Assembly: GCA_013823135.1 (NCBI GenBank)
Contig: PNLP01000039.1
Coordinates: forward strand, 1 to 64,000
Length of the DNA: 64,000 nt
Source of the DNA: Planctomycetaceae bacterium
GTDB lineage: Bacteria > Planctomycetota > Planctomycetia > Gemmatales > Gemmataceae
Direction of reading: 5' to 3'
The position numbers and the translations under genes are program-made. The notes beneath the pieces are model-generated. The model was not told the DNA's origin, made no database searches, and worked only from the letters and a program-made list of their open reading frames with translations. Below, in pieces: positions 1 to 8,900 of the stretch. Position 1 is the stretch's first letter, and every line of letters starts with the position of its first letter.

Positions 1-741
1 ACGCCCCGTTGCTCTCCAGCGTGTTCACCGGAGCTTGCAACGCACCTACACCGTCGTGCAACTGGGCCAGCAAGTTCTCCTGGTTGCAACGATCGTTCGC
101 TTCAAACACGATCTCGGCCGCCGTCGCGTTCCGATCGTTGGTGATGTAAAAGAAGTGACGCACCTCCGGGAAGAGAACCTGCTCTCCCTTCTCTTTCGAG
201 ATGTGTTTGCGGATCACCACCATGCGGTACGGCTTCGCACACGCGGTTGGTCGATAATCGAACTCGGCCACCTCCTCCGACTTCAACCGCAAGACATTGA
301 ACTTGCGTTCGCGGACGATCCGGTCCTTCACCTTGTCGGGACGCTGGCGAGGTTGGGTCTTCACTTCGTATCGGGCTGGGCGATCCAACCGCTTCCGTGG
401 CACAGTGCGTTGTAAGCGATGTTGAGAACGTGATCGGATTCGTGATAGGGGAGATGGACCTTGAGGAGGTGCAGACGCTGGTCGATGGCCTGTGGCAATC
501 CGAGTTGGTGGGCGAGCATGTGGATGGCCCCGATGCCGCCGTGTGCAATGGCTCGGTGTCGGTGCGAAACGTCGTAGTCCATGGGCCGACCGGAGAGGAC
601 GGGTCGAAACGTGGCGGTGTCGCGTGTGTGGTCGAGTCGTCGCTGGATTCGGGACTTGCGTGTGCGGAACCAGGAGCGGAAGATGGGTTTCACTCGAAAT
701 CCTTGGTTGGGTCTGGCGGTGTGGGATGCGTCTACATCCAC
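1..741 (-). pseudogene. IS1380-family transposase remnant, internally deleted and cut by the window edge
   Basis: Read from 741 leftwards, the frame carries an IS1380-type N-terminus (GGIGAIHMLAHQLGL, then YHESDHVLNIAYNALCHG). It then breaks at about position 400. The next stretch, in another frame, is the C-terminal part of the same family (EANDRCNQENLLAQLHDGV) and runs off the left edge. About 200 residues of the usual 450-500 are therefore missing and the two ends are joined out of frame, so the gene cannot make an active transposase. The family assignment rests on recognised motifs. The upstream boundary is uncertain; the start could be the ATG at about 741 or a later one. Confidence 0.75.
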
Positions 742-820
742 AAACCCCAGAAACCGCCAAGGATTTCGAGCTTTTTGGGGATCACGTCAGCAGATCAGCC
801 TGAGATCACGCTTGGTTTAG

Positions 821-1081
821 GACTACCACCTGATGCACGACGTGGTATTGACGCACGTGGGGATGGAGATCGCCGTGGAAGAATCGGTGTGGTCAAACTA
901 CCAGTCGATGTCGGCCCGCCAGATGGCGAAAGAACTGCTGGGACTGGCCAAACGTGTTCAACTCACACACTACCCAAAGAAGAAACGCGGCCCCAAGAAA
1001 CCTCAACCGCGAAAGAAAAGCGGTGCAAGCAGTCCACACATCGCCACCGCCCGAATCTTGGCCCAATCAAAACGCCGATGA
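821..1081 (+). pseudogene. C-terminal fragment of a DDE transposase (IS4-like)
   Basis: An open stretch after an in-frame TAG at 818-820 ends in a basic tail, KKRGPKKPQPRKKSG, followed by SPHIATARILAQSK. This kind of tail is typical of IS4-like transposases of planctomycetes. Nothing upstream in frame supplies the catalytic DDE core, so only the last 80 or so residues of the ancestral protein remain. It lies back to back with the IS1380 remnant, which suggests repeated insertion and decay here. The family label is from memory of the tail motif and is less secure than the statement that this is a fragment. Confidence 0.5.
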
Positions 1082-1108
1082 CAAGTTGGAAGGGGTGGTT
1101 AGTGCTTC

Positions 1109-1531
1109 TTATTCAAATGCTTTCTTCAAGTCATCAATTGCGTTACCGGCACCTTCCTTGACCTTCTCCCAGCGATCGTGGCTCGCATCCTTCAGTTCAC
1201 TCAGTTTCTTGGCAGCGACGTCACGTTTGGCCTTTGCGACTTTAACCTTCTCGTCGAGTTCCTTCTTGGCATCGCCACTGGCTTCCGAGGCGCGGAGTTC
1301 TAATGCCTTGAGTTTCGCGTCGAGTACATCGAGCCCCTTCTGAAAATTGCTGACGAATTCGTCTTTCTTGGCCTTGGCTGCGTCGGCAGTCGCATCCACA
1401 GCTTCGCCAATCTTTTCCTTGGCATCCGACGTTTTGGACCTGGATGTTGGGACAGACGAAGTGGGTGTACTGCACCCGAGTGGGAGCAAAGCAACAGAGA
1501 GTGCCAGGGACAAGAATCCTGTCTGACGCAT
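1109..1531 (-). CDS. Small putative lipoprotein with a charged helical domain
   Basis: A 140-residue protein. The start at 1531 is preceded by AAGGAG at good spacing and begins a signal peptide (MRQTGFLSLALSVALLPLGC) ending at a lipobox-like LPLGC. A longer reading frame extends upstream, but that part looks unlike protein. After a Ser/Thr/Pro-rich linker the mature part is rich in Lys, Ala, Glu and Asp in heptad-like order (about residues 35-140), so a long amphipathic helix or coiled coil is expected in the periplasm. No enzymatic motif is visible. The function is unknown; it is a stand-alone gene between transposase debris and a gene-poor stretch. Confidence 0.7.
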   Translation of the reverse strand: MRQTGFLSLALSVALLPLGCSTPTSSVPTSRSKTSDAKEKIGEAVDATADAAKAKKDEFVSNFQKGLDVLDAKLKALELRASEASGDAKKELDEKVKVAKAKRDVAAKKLSELKDASHDRWEKVKEGAGNAIDDLKKAFE

Positions 1532-2403
1532 GGGAAGACTCCTTGATAAGTATCGGCTCGGACAACTCTTGCCTATTGACCCCGTCCCAGTTCTTGCTCT
1601 GCTTCCAGCCAGAACTGCACGCCGTCCCCGCCCGGCCTCCCGGCGTTCTCCCACTTTCGGTAAGCACACAGCCGGACTTCTTCCGCCGTGGCGGACGACA
1701 AGCTGCACGCGGTCGTGGGCGCTGCCATGGTTGGTTGCGAGGCTCGTTTTGGCTCCGTCGAACCGGTGCGTACAGCGGTTGCCGGCTTGCGATGGTGCGT
1801 GTGCATGGGTGCTCCTTTTGCCTTGTGATGTTCTCTGAACCGGCTGAGTCATATCACTCGTCGCAATCTGTCAGGTCACAGTGGTTGTTCGGTGCACTTA
1901 TCAGGCCACGCGACAGGACGATATTGTGGAATGTGGCAGATTATGCCGCAGTAGGTTCTTATGGCGTGCTGGGCTTGATGAAATCAGTTGATCGGGCTTG
2001 CCCACTCTCGGCGGCGAGAACGGTTCTGGACGATACCGCACAGCGAGTGTGACCGTGGTGACTACGCCAAGGTATCGTCACAGCTCAAGTGCCTCATCCT
2101 TCGGGATTCGTTCCGAGAGTGCCTGGCGGTGTCGCAAATCACTCGTCTGAAGGCATCACACTGTTCGCCGGGATTGGTCGCGTTAAGCCATCACTTACAG
2201 ATCGACGTATCAACTGACCCACGGTGAGATTTGATCGAGCAGCGGCCAGTTCCAAGGTCAAGAATTGGTTCAACGACAACAGCAATAGCAACTCTACCAC
2301 TTCAATTGTGGGTGGGAACATCGTCTGGCACACGGCAGCGATCTCATCTTGGCCCGTCACGGTCGCCTCGATCTTTCAGCATCCGAGTTGCACACGCCGC
2401 CGT
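1532..2403. other. Gene-poor stretch, no convincing gene
   Basis: About 870 bases separate the lipoprotein gene from the receiver-protein gene. Short open frames exist on both strands but none has both a ribosome-binding site and a recognisable protein pattern. A minus-strand frame at 2139-2360 (73 codons) ends in a segment that weakly resembles a ribbon-helix-helix antitoxin (SNLTVGQLIRRSVSDGL). It has no partner gene, so I do not call it. Confidence 0.5.
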
Positions 2404-2856
2404 TCAGACCAGGGCAGGCTCCCGTGCCAACATCAGCCACGGCCACTTTGTCTGTGCCGGCGATCGATAGGATTTTGCCAACGGTTCGATTTCCCACGCC
2501 AAGAATTCCTTGAGTTGTTCCGCGTGAACAGGCTTCACTAGAAACTGCTTGATTCCCACTGCTCGGGCGTTCTCCCGGCACACTGGCGTCGAGTATCCGC
2601 TCATAGCAATGATCGGGGCCGATCTGCATCCGGGAAGTTCGCGAAATAAGCTCGCGAACTGAAAGCCGTCCATTCCGGGCATCGCAAGATCCAGAAGCAC
2701 CGCGTCTGGCCGAGAAATCTGGGCAGATTCAAGAGCAGACACTCCGTCATAGCACGCGATCGCATCGTACCCCCATAGTGCGAGGAGCTCGACCGTGCTA
2801 TCAGCTACGTCGGCCATGTCATCCACAACTAGAACGTGAGTCCCACCAACGTCCAT
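2404..2856 (-). CDS. Stand-alone response regulator receiver protein
   Basis: A 150-residue single-domain CheY-like protein. The start at 2856 has GGAGGT just upstream; longer in-frame starts lack one. The acidic pair VDD (residues 11-13), the phospho-acceptor Asp56 in VLLDLAMPGMDG, the switch Ser in AMSGYS and the conserved Lys in FLVKPV are all present. About 35 residues follow the receiver and contain no DNA-binding domain. It lies 200 bp downstream of the NarL-type regulator on the same strand, so it may take phosphate from the same kinase or modulate it. A palindrome shared with the kinase promoter lies upstream (3003-3042). Confidence 0.9.
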   Translation of the reverse strand: MDVGGTHVLVVDDMADVADSTVELLALWGYDAIACYDGVSALESAQISRPDAVLLDLAMPGMDGFQFASLFRELPGCRSAPIIAMSGYSTPVCRENARAVGIKQFLVKPVHAEQLKEFLAWEIEPLAKSYRSPAQTKWPWLMLAREPALV

Positions 2857-3002
2857 GTTACACCTCCAGACGCACTCGGAACGGTTCCGGAACGACATAC
2901 GATCGATAGAGATGTGCTGCTTCTGAGTCGATTATTGCAGAGGCGACGAACAAGGTCGTGAGGAGAAGATGGGGGAGGTTGTCAGAACCTACTACAAACC
3001 CA

Positions 3003-3042
3003 CTGTCAGGGATTTCCGAGCTGTGAGGGAATTCCCTGACAG
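3003..3042. promoter_or_regulatory. Palindromic site upstream of the receiver gene
   Basis: A 20-base near-perfect palindrome at 3022-3041 (TGTGAGGGAATTCCCTGACA) sits inside a larger inverted repeat with CTGTCAGGGA at 3003-3012 and TCCCTGACAG at 3033-3042. A close relative of the core occurs at 5857-5876 upstream of the sensor kinase. The distance to the downstream start is about 165 bases. It could bind the NarL-type regulator encoded next door. The outer repeat could alternatively be a transcription terminator for the preceding operon, although no T-run follows. Confidence 0.5.
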
Positions 3043-3060
3043 CTAGGAAGGATTCGAACA

Positions 3061-3714
3061 TCACCCGTTCTGGAGCCAACCCTGCTGGACCGCATAGCGA
3101 ACAAGGTCGGCGCGACCACTCAGACCGAGTTTCTCCATAGCTCGGGCGCGGTAGGTCTCGACAGTCTTCACACTTAGCTCGAGGCGGGTCGCGATCTCCT
3201 TGTTGCTGTGCCCAGCCGCGGTCAGTCGAGCCACTTCCGACTCCCGATCGCTTAATTCCCCGCCATTTGGGAGAGTCTGCGGAGAAGCCCGTTTCACGAA
3301 TCCGCCGACGACCTTACCCGCCATGCTCGGGTCCAGATACACGCCGCCTCCAGCCACCACCCGGATAGCATGGATCAACTCCTCTGCAGCGGCACGTTTG
3401 AGCACGTAGCCAGCCGCCCCGGCCCCAAGAAGTTGGCGGATGTAGCTCTTGTCCTCATGAACCGTCAGGGCCAAGACTTTCACAAGTGGGCACTCCGTGC
3501 GGATCCGCTCCGTGGCTTGGGCTCCGGTCAATCCAGGCATCGAGACATCCATGACAACGACATCGGGCCGTAACCCTGGTACACGCTCGCACGCATCAAG
3601 ACCGTCGGCCGCCTCGCCGATCACCGTCATCCCGGCCTGAGCATTGATCAGAGCCTTCAACCCCTCTCGGACAACGGCATGGTCGTCAGCGAGAAAGACC
3701 CGCAACTCAGTCAT
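3061..3714 (-). CDS. NarL/FixJ-family response regulator
   Basis: A 217-residue two-domain regulator. The receiver domain (about 1-120) has the acidic pair ADD, phospho-acceptor Asp56 in VVMDVSMPGL and Lys in YVLKRA. The C-terminal LuxR-type helix-turn-helix (about 150-210) includes LSDRESEVARLTAAGHSNKE and LSVKTVETYRARAMEKLGL. The ATG at 3714 overlaps the stop of the upstream kinase as TGATG, which implies translational coupling. A TTG one codon earlier is less likely. It is the expected partner of that kinase and a candidate binder of the GGGAATTCCC palindromes at 3022 and 5857. Confidence 0.95.
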   Translation of the reverse strand: MTELRVFLADDHAVVREGLKALINAQAGMTVIGEAADGLDACERVPGLRPDVVVMDVSMPGLTGAQATERIRTECPLVKVLALTVHEDKSYIRQLLGAGAAGYVLKRAAAEELIHAIRVVAGGGVYLDPSMAGKVVGGFVKRASPQTLPNGGELSDRESEVARLTAAGHSNKEIATRLELSVKTVETYRARAMEKLGLSGRADLVRYAVQQGWLQNG

Positions 3715-5669
3715 CAAACGCCCTCCCCGGGAAGCGGAACCCGAGCGATAATCGTGGTCCCTCTCCCGATGCCGGATTCGATCGTCAACGTCCCCCCAAC
3801 CATTGATAGCCGTTCCCTCATCCCGAGTAACCCCAGGCGTCGTTCGGCGTTGCTCCCCACCGCATGGGCGTCGGAGTCGAATCCCTGTCCATCGTCTTCA
3901 ACAACGGCCGACACCTGGCCCGGTGTTCGTTGAAGAATCACACTGACGTGGTTGGCACCGGCATGTTTTAGTACGTTGGTCAGCGCCTCTTGAACCACCC
4001 GATAAAGCGCTGTCTCAACCAGAGCCGGAAAGCGGATTCCGTCGAGCCTGAGAACCTGAAAATCGACTTCGACGCCCGACCGCTCAGACCATCCCTCGAC
4101 GTAGTTCGCCAGGGCAGCTTGAAGTCCGAGGTCATCGAGCGCTGTTGGTCGGAGTTCGAGGGCCAGGTCGTGAACCTCCCGACCGATCAAGTCCGTCAGA
4201 GTTTGGAGGTTCTGGATCCGGTCCCGCATCGGGGATGTGTCTGGGGTCGCATCCTTGATCACCTTCAACCCAAGGCCAAGGGCAGTCAAGTGCTGCCCCA
4301 TCTGGTCGTGTAACTCGCGGGCGATCCGTCGTCGTTCGTCCTCCTGGGCGCTCGCAAGCCGTTGCTGGAGTTCGCGTCGATCCGCCTCCGCCATTTCTCT
4401 CCTGGCGATCTCATCGGTCAGCGTTCCGTTGGTATGGGCCAACTCGGCAGTCCGCTCGTGTACTCGCTGCTCCAGTTGCGCGTGGGCCACCCGAATGGCA
4501 TCCTCGGCTCGCTTCCGATCCGTGACATCGCGGATGTTACACTGGATCACCCTCGAGTTGCCAACGTCGTAGACGTTGCTGACGAATTCCACCTCGATGC
4601 CCCGGTTGTCGTGCGTCCGCAGCGGCAAGTCGTCGTAGCGAATGTAGCCCTTGTCCTGAAGTGTCCGGAACGCCGCCTTGTTGGACTCGATATCCCGAAA
4701 CAAGCCGATTTGCCAAAGTTCCTTCCCAACCAACTCTGCTCGGGTGTAGCCAAGCAGGTCCGTGAGGAATGGGTTGGCGTCAAAGACCTTTCGGCTCTCC
4801 GGATCGACAAGAAGGATGCCGTCCTGAGCAGTCTCGAACAGGCGACGATACCGGACTTCGGAGAGTTCCAGAGCTTCGGTTGCGCGTCGCTGTTCGGTTG
4901 CGTCCTCGATTGCCAGGAGGATCAAAGTGGCACGGCCGCTAACCTGAGGAAGCCGGCGAGCGTTGAGTATCATCGACCGGAGACCGATACCCTCGAACTC
5001 GTGCTCCACCTCGAAGCCGTTGAAGGAGTTGTCTCGCGGCAGAATCTCTAACAGTAACTCGCGGAGTCGGGGGATGTTCCACTGACGGTTCCCGAGGTCG
5101 AAGAGTGAGCGACCCTCGGTCTCCGCTGGGTTCACCCGAAACGTCTGGTAGAACGCCGAGTTTGCCATCCTGACGTGAAGTTGAGCGTCGAGAACCACGA
5201 GTGGTTCGCGGACGGTAGCGACAATTCCCTCGGCAAACGCCCGCGCGTCTTCCTCGCCCTGGATCGCACGCTGCCGTTCACTCACGTCGCAGAAGATCAG
5301 CACAGCGCCGATGATGCTCCCCGCTGCACCCAGGACCGGGGCGGCACCGTCGTCGATTCGTCGCTCGGTCCCGTCGCGGGCAATGAGAATTGTGTGGTCC
5401 GCGAGCGAGACGGCTGATCCAGTACGCAGAGACGCGATGACCGGATCAATAACTGTTTGACGGGTTTTCTCGTCCTCGATCCGGAAGACGGTGGTGAGCG
5501 GTCGGCCCAGGGCTTCGCCCTGTGGCCAGCCAGTGAGGCTCTCGGCAACGGAGTTCATAGCCAGGATGAGGCCATGAGTGTCCGTGAGGATCGTAGCCAT
5601 ACCGATGTCGGTGAAGGCCGCTTGGATCCACTCCGCAAGAGGACGCCGGAATTCTGCCTCGGGGATCAT
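3714..5669 (-). CDS. PAS-domain sensor histidine kinase, NarX/HisKA_3 type
   Basis: A 651-residue soluble kinase with three PAS-like domains (roughly 15-130, 145-265 and 275-395), a coiled-coil stretch, a HisKA_3 dimerisation domain with the phospho-accepting His454 in ARELHDQMGQHLTALG, and a HATPase domain (N-box around Asn565 in EALTNVLKHA, G-box DDGQGF, and GLLGMRER). There is no transmembrane segment, so it senses a cytoplasmic signal, perhaps redox or a ligand bound by a PAS domain; the signal cannot be read from sequence. The ATG at 5669 is preceded by GAGGCGG. It forms a two-gene operon with the downstream regulator. Confidence 0.95.
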   Translation of the reverse strand: MIPEAEFRRPLAEWIQAAFTDIGMATILTDTHGLILAMNSVAESLTGWPQGEALGRPLTTVFRIEDEKTRQTVIDPVIASLRTGSAVSLADHTILIARDGTERRIDDGAAPVLGAAGSIIGAVLIFCDVSERQRAIQGEEDARAFAEGIVATVREPLVVLDAQLHVRMANSAFYQTFRVNPAETEGRSLFDLGNRQWNIPRLRELLLEILPRDNSFNGFEVEHEFEGIGLRSMILNARRLPQVSGRATLILLAIEDATEQRRATEALELSEVRYRRLFETAQDGILLVDPESRKVFDANPFLTDLLGYTRAELVGKELWQIGLFRDIESNKAAFRTLQDKGYIRYDDLPLRTHDNRGIEVEFVSNVYDVGNSRVIQCNIRDVTDRKRAEDAIRVAHAQLEQRVHERTAELAHTNGTLTDEIARREMAEADRRELQQRLASAQEDERRRIARELHDQMGQHLTALGLGLKVIKDATPDTSPMRDRIQNLQTLTDLIGREVHDLALELRPTALDDLGLQAALANYVEGWSERSGVEVDFQVLRLDGIRFPALVETALYRVVQEALTNVLKHAGANHVSVILQRTPGQVSAVVEDDGQGFDSDAHAVGSNAERRLGLLGMRERLSMVGGTLTIESGIGRGTTIIARVPLPGEGV

Positions 5670-5856
5670 GAGCCGCCTCTGACTGTATTGGCGGTCGATT
5701 CGAAGTTGTTATTGTACGCCTGACAACTCCACCCTCGAGCATACCTCGATGTGAGCCCACGCACCTCGTTTGTGAAGGACAGATCATCTTCCACATCTGC
5801 CCGCGACGGTTTGGCCGGAAAGACCGCAAAGCGTGGCAAGGATAACCCCTCGCGGT

Positions 5857-5876
5857 GTAGGGAATTCCCCTGACAT
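5857..5876. promoter_or_regulatory. Palindromic site upstream of the sensor kinase
   Basis: TGTAGGGAATTCCCCTGACA lies about 190 bases upstream of the kinase start. It shares the GGGAATTCCC core and TGT/GACA flanks with the site at 3022-3041. Two copies near two genes of one signalling locus suggest an operator for autoregulation. Confidence 0.45.
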
Positions 5877-5892
5877 GGTGTGGGGTTGCGGT

Positions 5893-7693
5893 AGCGAATT
5901 CGGGCTCTTCCGCAGAGTTGATACTGCTGGCGAATTGGCAGATGGGGTGTGGTCGTTCCGATAATAACTCCATCCGGCGAGTGTCGCCCCGAGATGGAGT
6001 TCGGCCATGTCCCTTCATATCAACCAAGTCCCCCCGGTCCCCGAAGAGACTGCTCGTATCGCACATGCAGCCTTCCCCAAGGGTGGCTCCCTGCTCACCT
6101 TACGAGATGAACTTGGCACCATCTTCTCCGACGAGCAGTTCGCTCACCTCTACCCCACACGCGGTCAGCCCGCGGAAGCGCCCTGGCGGTTGGCTTAGTC
6201 ACTGTCCTCCAATTCGCCGAACAACTCTCGGATCGACAGGCCGCCGACGCCGTCCGCAGTCGCATCGACTGGAAGTACGCACTGGGATTGGAACTGACGG
6301 ATCCCGGGTTCCATCACACCGTCCTTTGCGAATTCCGCGCACGGCTCATCGCTGGATCCACCGAAGAGCGGCTCCTCGACGCCGTACTCGACCGCTGCCG
6401 CGAACGCGACTGGCTGAAACCGCGAGGGCGACAACGCACCGACTCCACGCATGTGCTCGCGCGCGTCCGCGCCATCAACCGGCTGGAATGCGTCTGCGAG
6501 ACCATGCGGTATACGCTCAACAGTGTGGCGATTGTGGTCCCCGAGTGGCTCAAGAGTTCGACGCCGCAGGAGTGGGTGGACCGTTACGGCCCACGGGTTG
6601 AGGACTACCGGTTGCCGGTTTGAGCCGAGCAACGACACGAGTACGCGGAACAGGTGGGACGCGATGGTTGCGCTCTCCTGACGGCCACTTTCGGCCCAAC
6701 GGCCCCGACATGGTTGCGGAGTGTGCCAGCCGTCCAGACATTACGGCGTGTCTGGGTTCAACAGTTCTACTCGGAATCAGGCCGATTCTGTTGGCGGACG
6801 GAGCAGCAGGGCATCCCGCCTTCGTCGGCTGTCATCAGTTCGCCCTACGACACCGAGGCTCGCTATGCCAAGAAGGGGACAACGTCCTGGATCGGATACA
6901 AGGTTCACCTGACGGAGACGTGTGAGGACGAAACGCCTCACCTGATCACGCATGTGGCGACGACCGCAGGTCCGATCGCCGATTGTGACATCACGCCCCA
7001 AGTCCACGAAGCGTTAAAGGGGAAGAACCTGCTTCCGAACAAGCACATCGTGGATACCGGCTACGTGGACGCAGAGTTGCTCGTCACCAGCCAAGAGAAA
7101 TACGAGGTGGACCTGATTGGGCCAACCCGACCGGACTACAAGTGGCGGGCGAGGGATTCGCGGCCGGTGCGTTCGCGGTCCATTGGGACCAGCAGCGAGC
7201 GACTTGTCCGGAGGGCAAGACCAGCACGGGTTGGTCACCGGCAGTAGATCGGGGTCATAACCCGGTCATCAAAGTAAAATTCTCAGCGAGTGATTGTGGG
7301 TCATGCCCATCGCGGGCGAAATGTACAACAGGTAGCCGTCGGTCGATCACGTTGCGTCCCCAGGAGCAGTACGTGGCGTTGCAGGTGGCCCGCGTGCGTG
7401 CAGGAACGGAGGACTTCAAGAAAGAGTACGCACGTCGAGCAGGTATTGAGGGGACGATCTCGGAAGGGGTGCGTGCTCACGGGCTGCGGCGTTCACGTTA
7501 TGCCGGAACGTCAAAGACCCACTTGCAGCATGTGGCCTCGGCGGCTGCGATCAACCTCGTGCGAATCAACGCTTGGCTGCTGGAGAAGGATCGGGCTGGA
7601 ACGAGGGCGTCGGCCTACCAACGCCTCATGGCACCGCCAGATCCCAACTGACCAATTCGCCAGCAGTATCAACTCTGCGGAAGAACCAGATTT
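5893..7693 (+). mobile_element. IS1182-family insertion sequence with matching terminal inverted repeats
   Basis: The left end at 5908-5938 and the right end at 7651-7681 are perfect inverted copies over about 31 bases (core GCAGAGTTGATACTGCTGGC). Imperfect pairing extends outward to about 5893 and 7693. A single degraded transposase gene fills the interior. I could not identify a clear target-site duplication. The element is about 1.8 kb, a normal size for the family. Confidence 0.8.
6007..7651 (+). pseudogene. IS1182-family transposase, inactivated by two frameshifts and one stop codon
   Basis: The reading begins MSLHINQVPPVPEETARIAH and the protein can be followed almost to its end (AAAINLVRINAWLLEKDRAG) by changing frame. 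A one-base deletion near 6194 breaks WRLA from the following LVTVLQFAEQLSDRQAADA. An in-frame TGA at 6621-6623 interrupts the middle. A further one-base deletion near 7150 separates DYKWRAR from GEGFAAGAFAVHWDQQ. The C-terminal domain with its cysteine cluster (CGSCPSRAKC) is intact. With so few lesions in a full-length gene, inactivation looks recent; translation by programmed frameshifting is unlikely given three separate breaks. Confidence 0.85.
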
Positions 7694-8393
7694 TCGGGGT
7701 CCGAGACGAACCCTATGGGTTACGCTTGGACCCCGAGTTGTCTCTTTCGAACCCGAGAGTTTTATAGACGTATGAATAACGCAAGAACGCTTGGAAATCA
7801 GGGGTAAATGCAACGAGCCGAGAGAACATTCTCTCGGCTTGCGCGGTCAACCAGTGTGGCCCGAAAGTTAGTACCTTTCGAGCAAGCTCCCCGAGACGAA
7901 CACTCCTCGAAAATACTCGATAACGTCAGTGAGAGTATTTTACACCCGACAACGATCATCTCCAGGTATTTCAAGCGTTGTGTTGGTTACGGTCGAGCGT
8001 GCCGCGGTGCAGTATGGTCGTTTCGGGTCTCACTCGGTGTGCGAGAAGGACACTCCTCGAACTCAAAATACTCTCGCGACGGTTAACCCGATTGTCAAAG
8101 AGCAGTGTCGGCAAAACTGACAGTACAGTCCGGTTAACAACCGAGGGCGAAAAAGCATTTCAAACCCATCACCAACGACCGGATCACGGAAAGGGCAACG
8201 TGCCGCTTCCCGACGCGGACCTGAAGGAGCCCTCATCCTCAGATTCCCATGTGGGAAGATCCGGTACAAGCAGCGACTCGGCGGGCTCATAAAGCATACC
8301 TACCGTGAAGCCGCCCTAGAGCAGTTTAGATTTCATTTTTGCGCCGATCCTCGGGACCGGCTATCGTCGTCGACACCCACGGAGGTGCCGACG
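7694..8393. other. Accessory non-coding stretch with palindromes and a direct repeat
   Basis: No gene is supported. It contains a 24-base hairpin at 7816-7839 (AGCCGAGAGAA, two-base loop, exact complement) and two copies of ACACTCCTCGAA about 150 bases apart (near 7900 and 8050), each followed within a few bases by AAAATACTC or a close relative. Short open frames on either strand lack ribosome-binding sites and recognisable motifs. Base composition looks less GC-rich here than in the flanking core genes, consistent with transposon debris. Confidence 0.5.
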
Positions 8394-8558
8394 ATGAGAA
8401 CGTTACCCGTCGAGTTCCGCCACCGCGTCGTCGCCCTCACCGACGAGGGGATGACCACCGGCGAGATCGCCGACGTCCTCGGCGTAAGCGGCGCGTGGGT
8501 CCGGTCGATCAAGGCTCTCCCCCGCTCGGGGGCGTCCCTCGAACCCAAGTCCAACGGA
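8394..8558 (+). pseudogene. N-terminal fragment of an IS630-type transposase
   Basis: The start at 8394 is preceded by GGAGGT. The first 55 residues form a helix-turn-helix of the kind that opens IS630-family transposases (FRHRVVALTDEGMTTGEIA, then VLGVSGAWVRSIK). After EPKSNG the similarity ends abruptly and no DDE catalytic domain follows. It is a 5-prime remnant, probably created by a deletion or a second insertion at about 8560. Confidence 0.6.
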
Positions 8559-8693
8559 AAACTCTTCGGTCGCCCCGCTTTCCTGAGACACTCTTGTGGT
8601 GTATTATTTTGGCGGGTCGTGCGACCGAGGCGCGACGGGCGAAGGCCAAGATCAATCCCTCTGGTAAGGGGTTGTTCGAGGCGTGGTCTCGTT

Positions 8694-8754
8694 GAAAGGA
8701 GGTGATCCTGTGAGTAGTTGTTGTTACCAGGATACTGAGGGCCGGCTGGCTTAA
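8694..8754 (+). other. 14-codon frame behind a near-perfect anti-16S Shine-Dalgarno
   Basis: GAAAGGAGGTGATCC at 8694-8708 matches the complement of the conserved 16S rRNA 3-prime end over 15 bases. It is followed at 8710 by GTG, at ideal spacing from AGGAGG, opening a 14-residue frame (VSSCCYQDTEGRLA) closed by TAA. A hairpin with a T-rich tail follows at 8834-8868. The peptide is not recognised. It could be a leader peptide, a small protein of a mobile element, or a chance match. Confidence 0.35.
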
Positions 8755-8833
8755 CGGCCGTGTTACGGGCGGTCCGTATAGCCGGCTGCCCAACTAATCG
8801 AACCCTCGTGATATCTACACAAAGGTTCAAACG

Positions 8834-8868
8834 GAACACCCCAGATTGCTTTGCAGTCTGGGGTGTTC
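8834..8868 (+). terminator. Rho-independent terminator-like hairpin
   Basis: A perfect 12-bp stem (GAACACCCCAGA at 8834-8845 with TCTGGGGTGTTC at 8857-8868) closes an 11-base loop and is followed by CTCGTTT. The stem is strong; the T-run is short. It would end transcription coming from the IS630 fragment and mini-frame region. Confidence 0.6.
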
Positions 8869-8900
8869 TCGTTTATGGAGTTTTGGGTTTTCGTTGCCGT

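Noticed and set aside
397..1161. A long plus-strand open frame (254 codons) at the left end
   Set aside because: It runs antisense to the clear IS1380-like transposase remnant and then through the IS4-like fragment in another frame; its residue pattern is not protein-like.
2139..2360. Possible ribbon-helix-helix antitoxin on the minus strand
   Set aside because: Only one short segment is suggestive, there is no ribosome-binding site and no toxin gene beside it.
8100..8330. Group II intron end or retron-like RNA in the accessory patch
   Set aside because: A TTCCCATGTGGGAA palindrome looked like part of a structured RNA, but no domain V signature and no reverse transcriptase gene are present.
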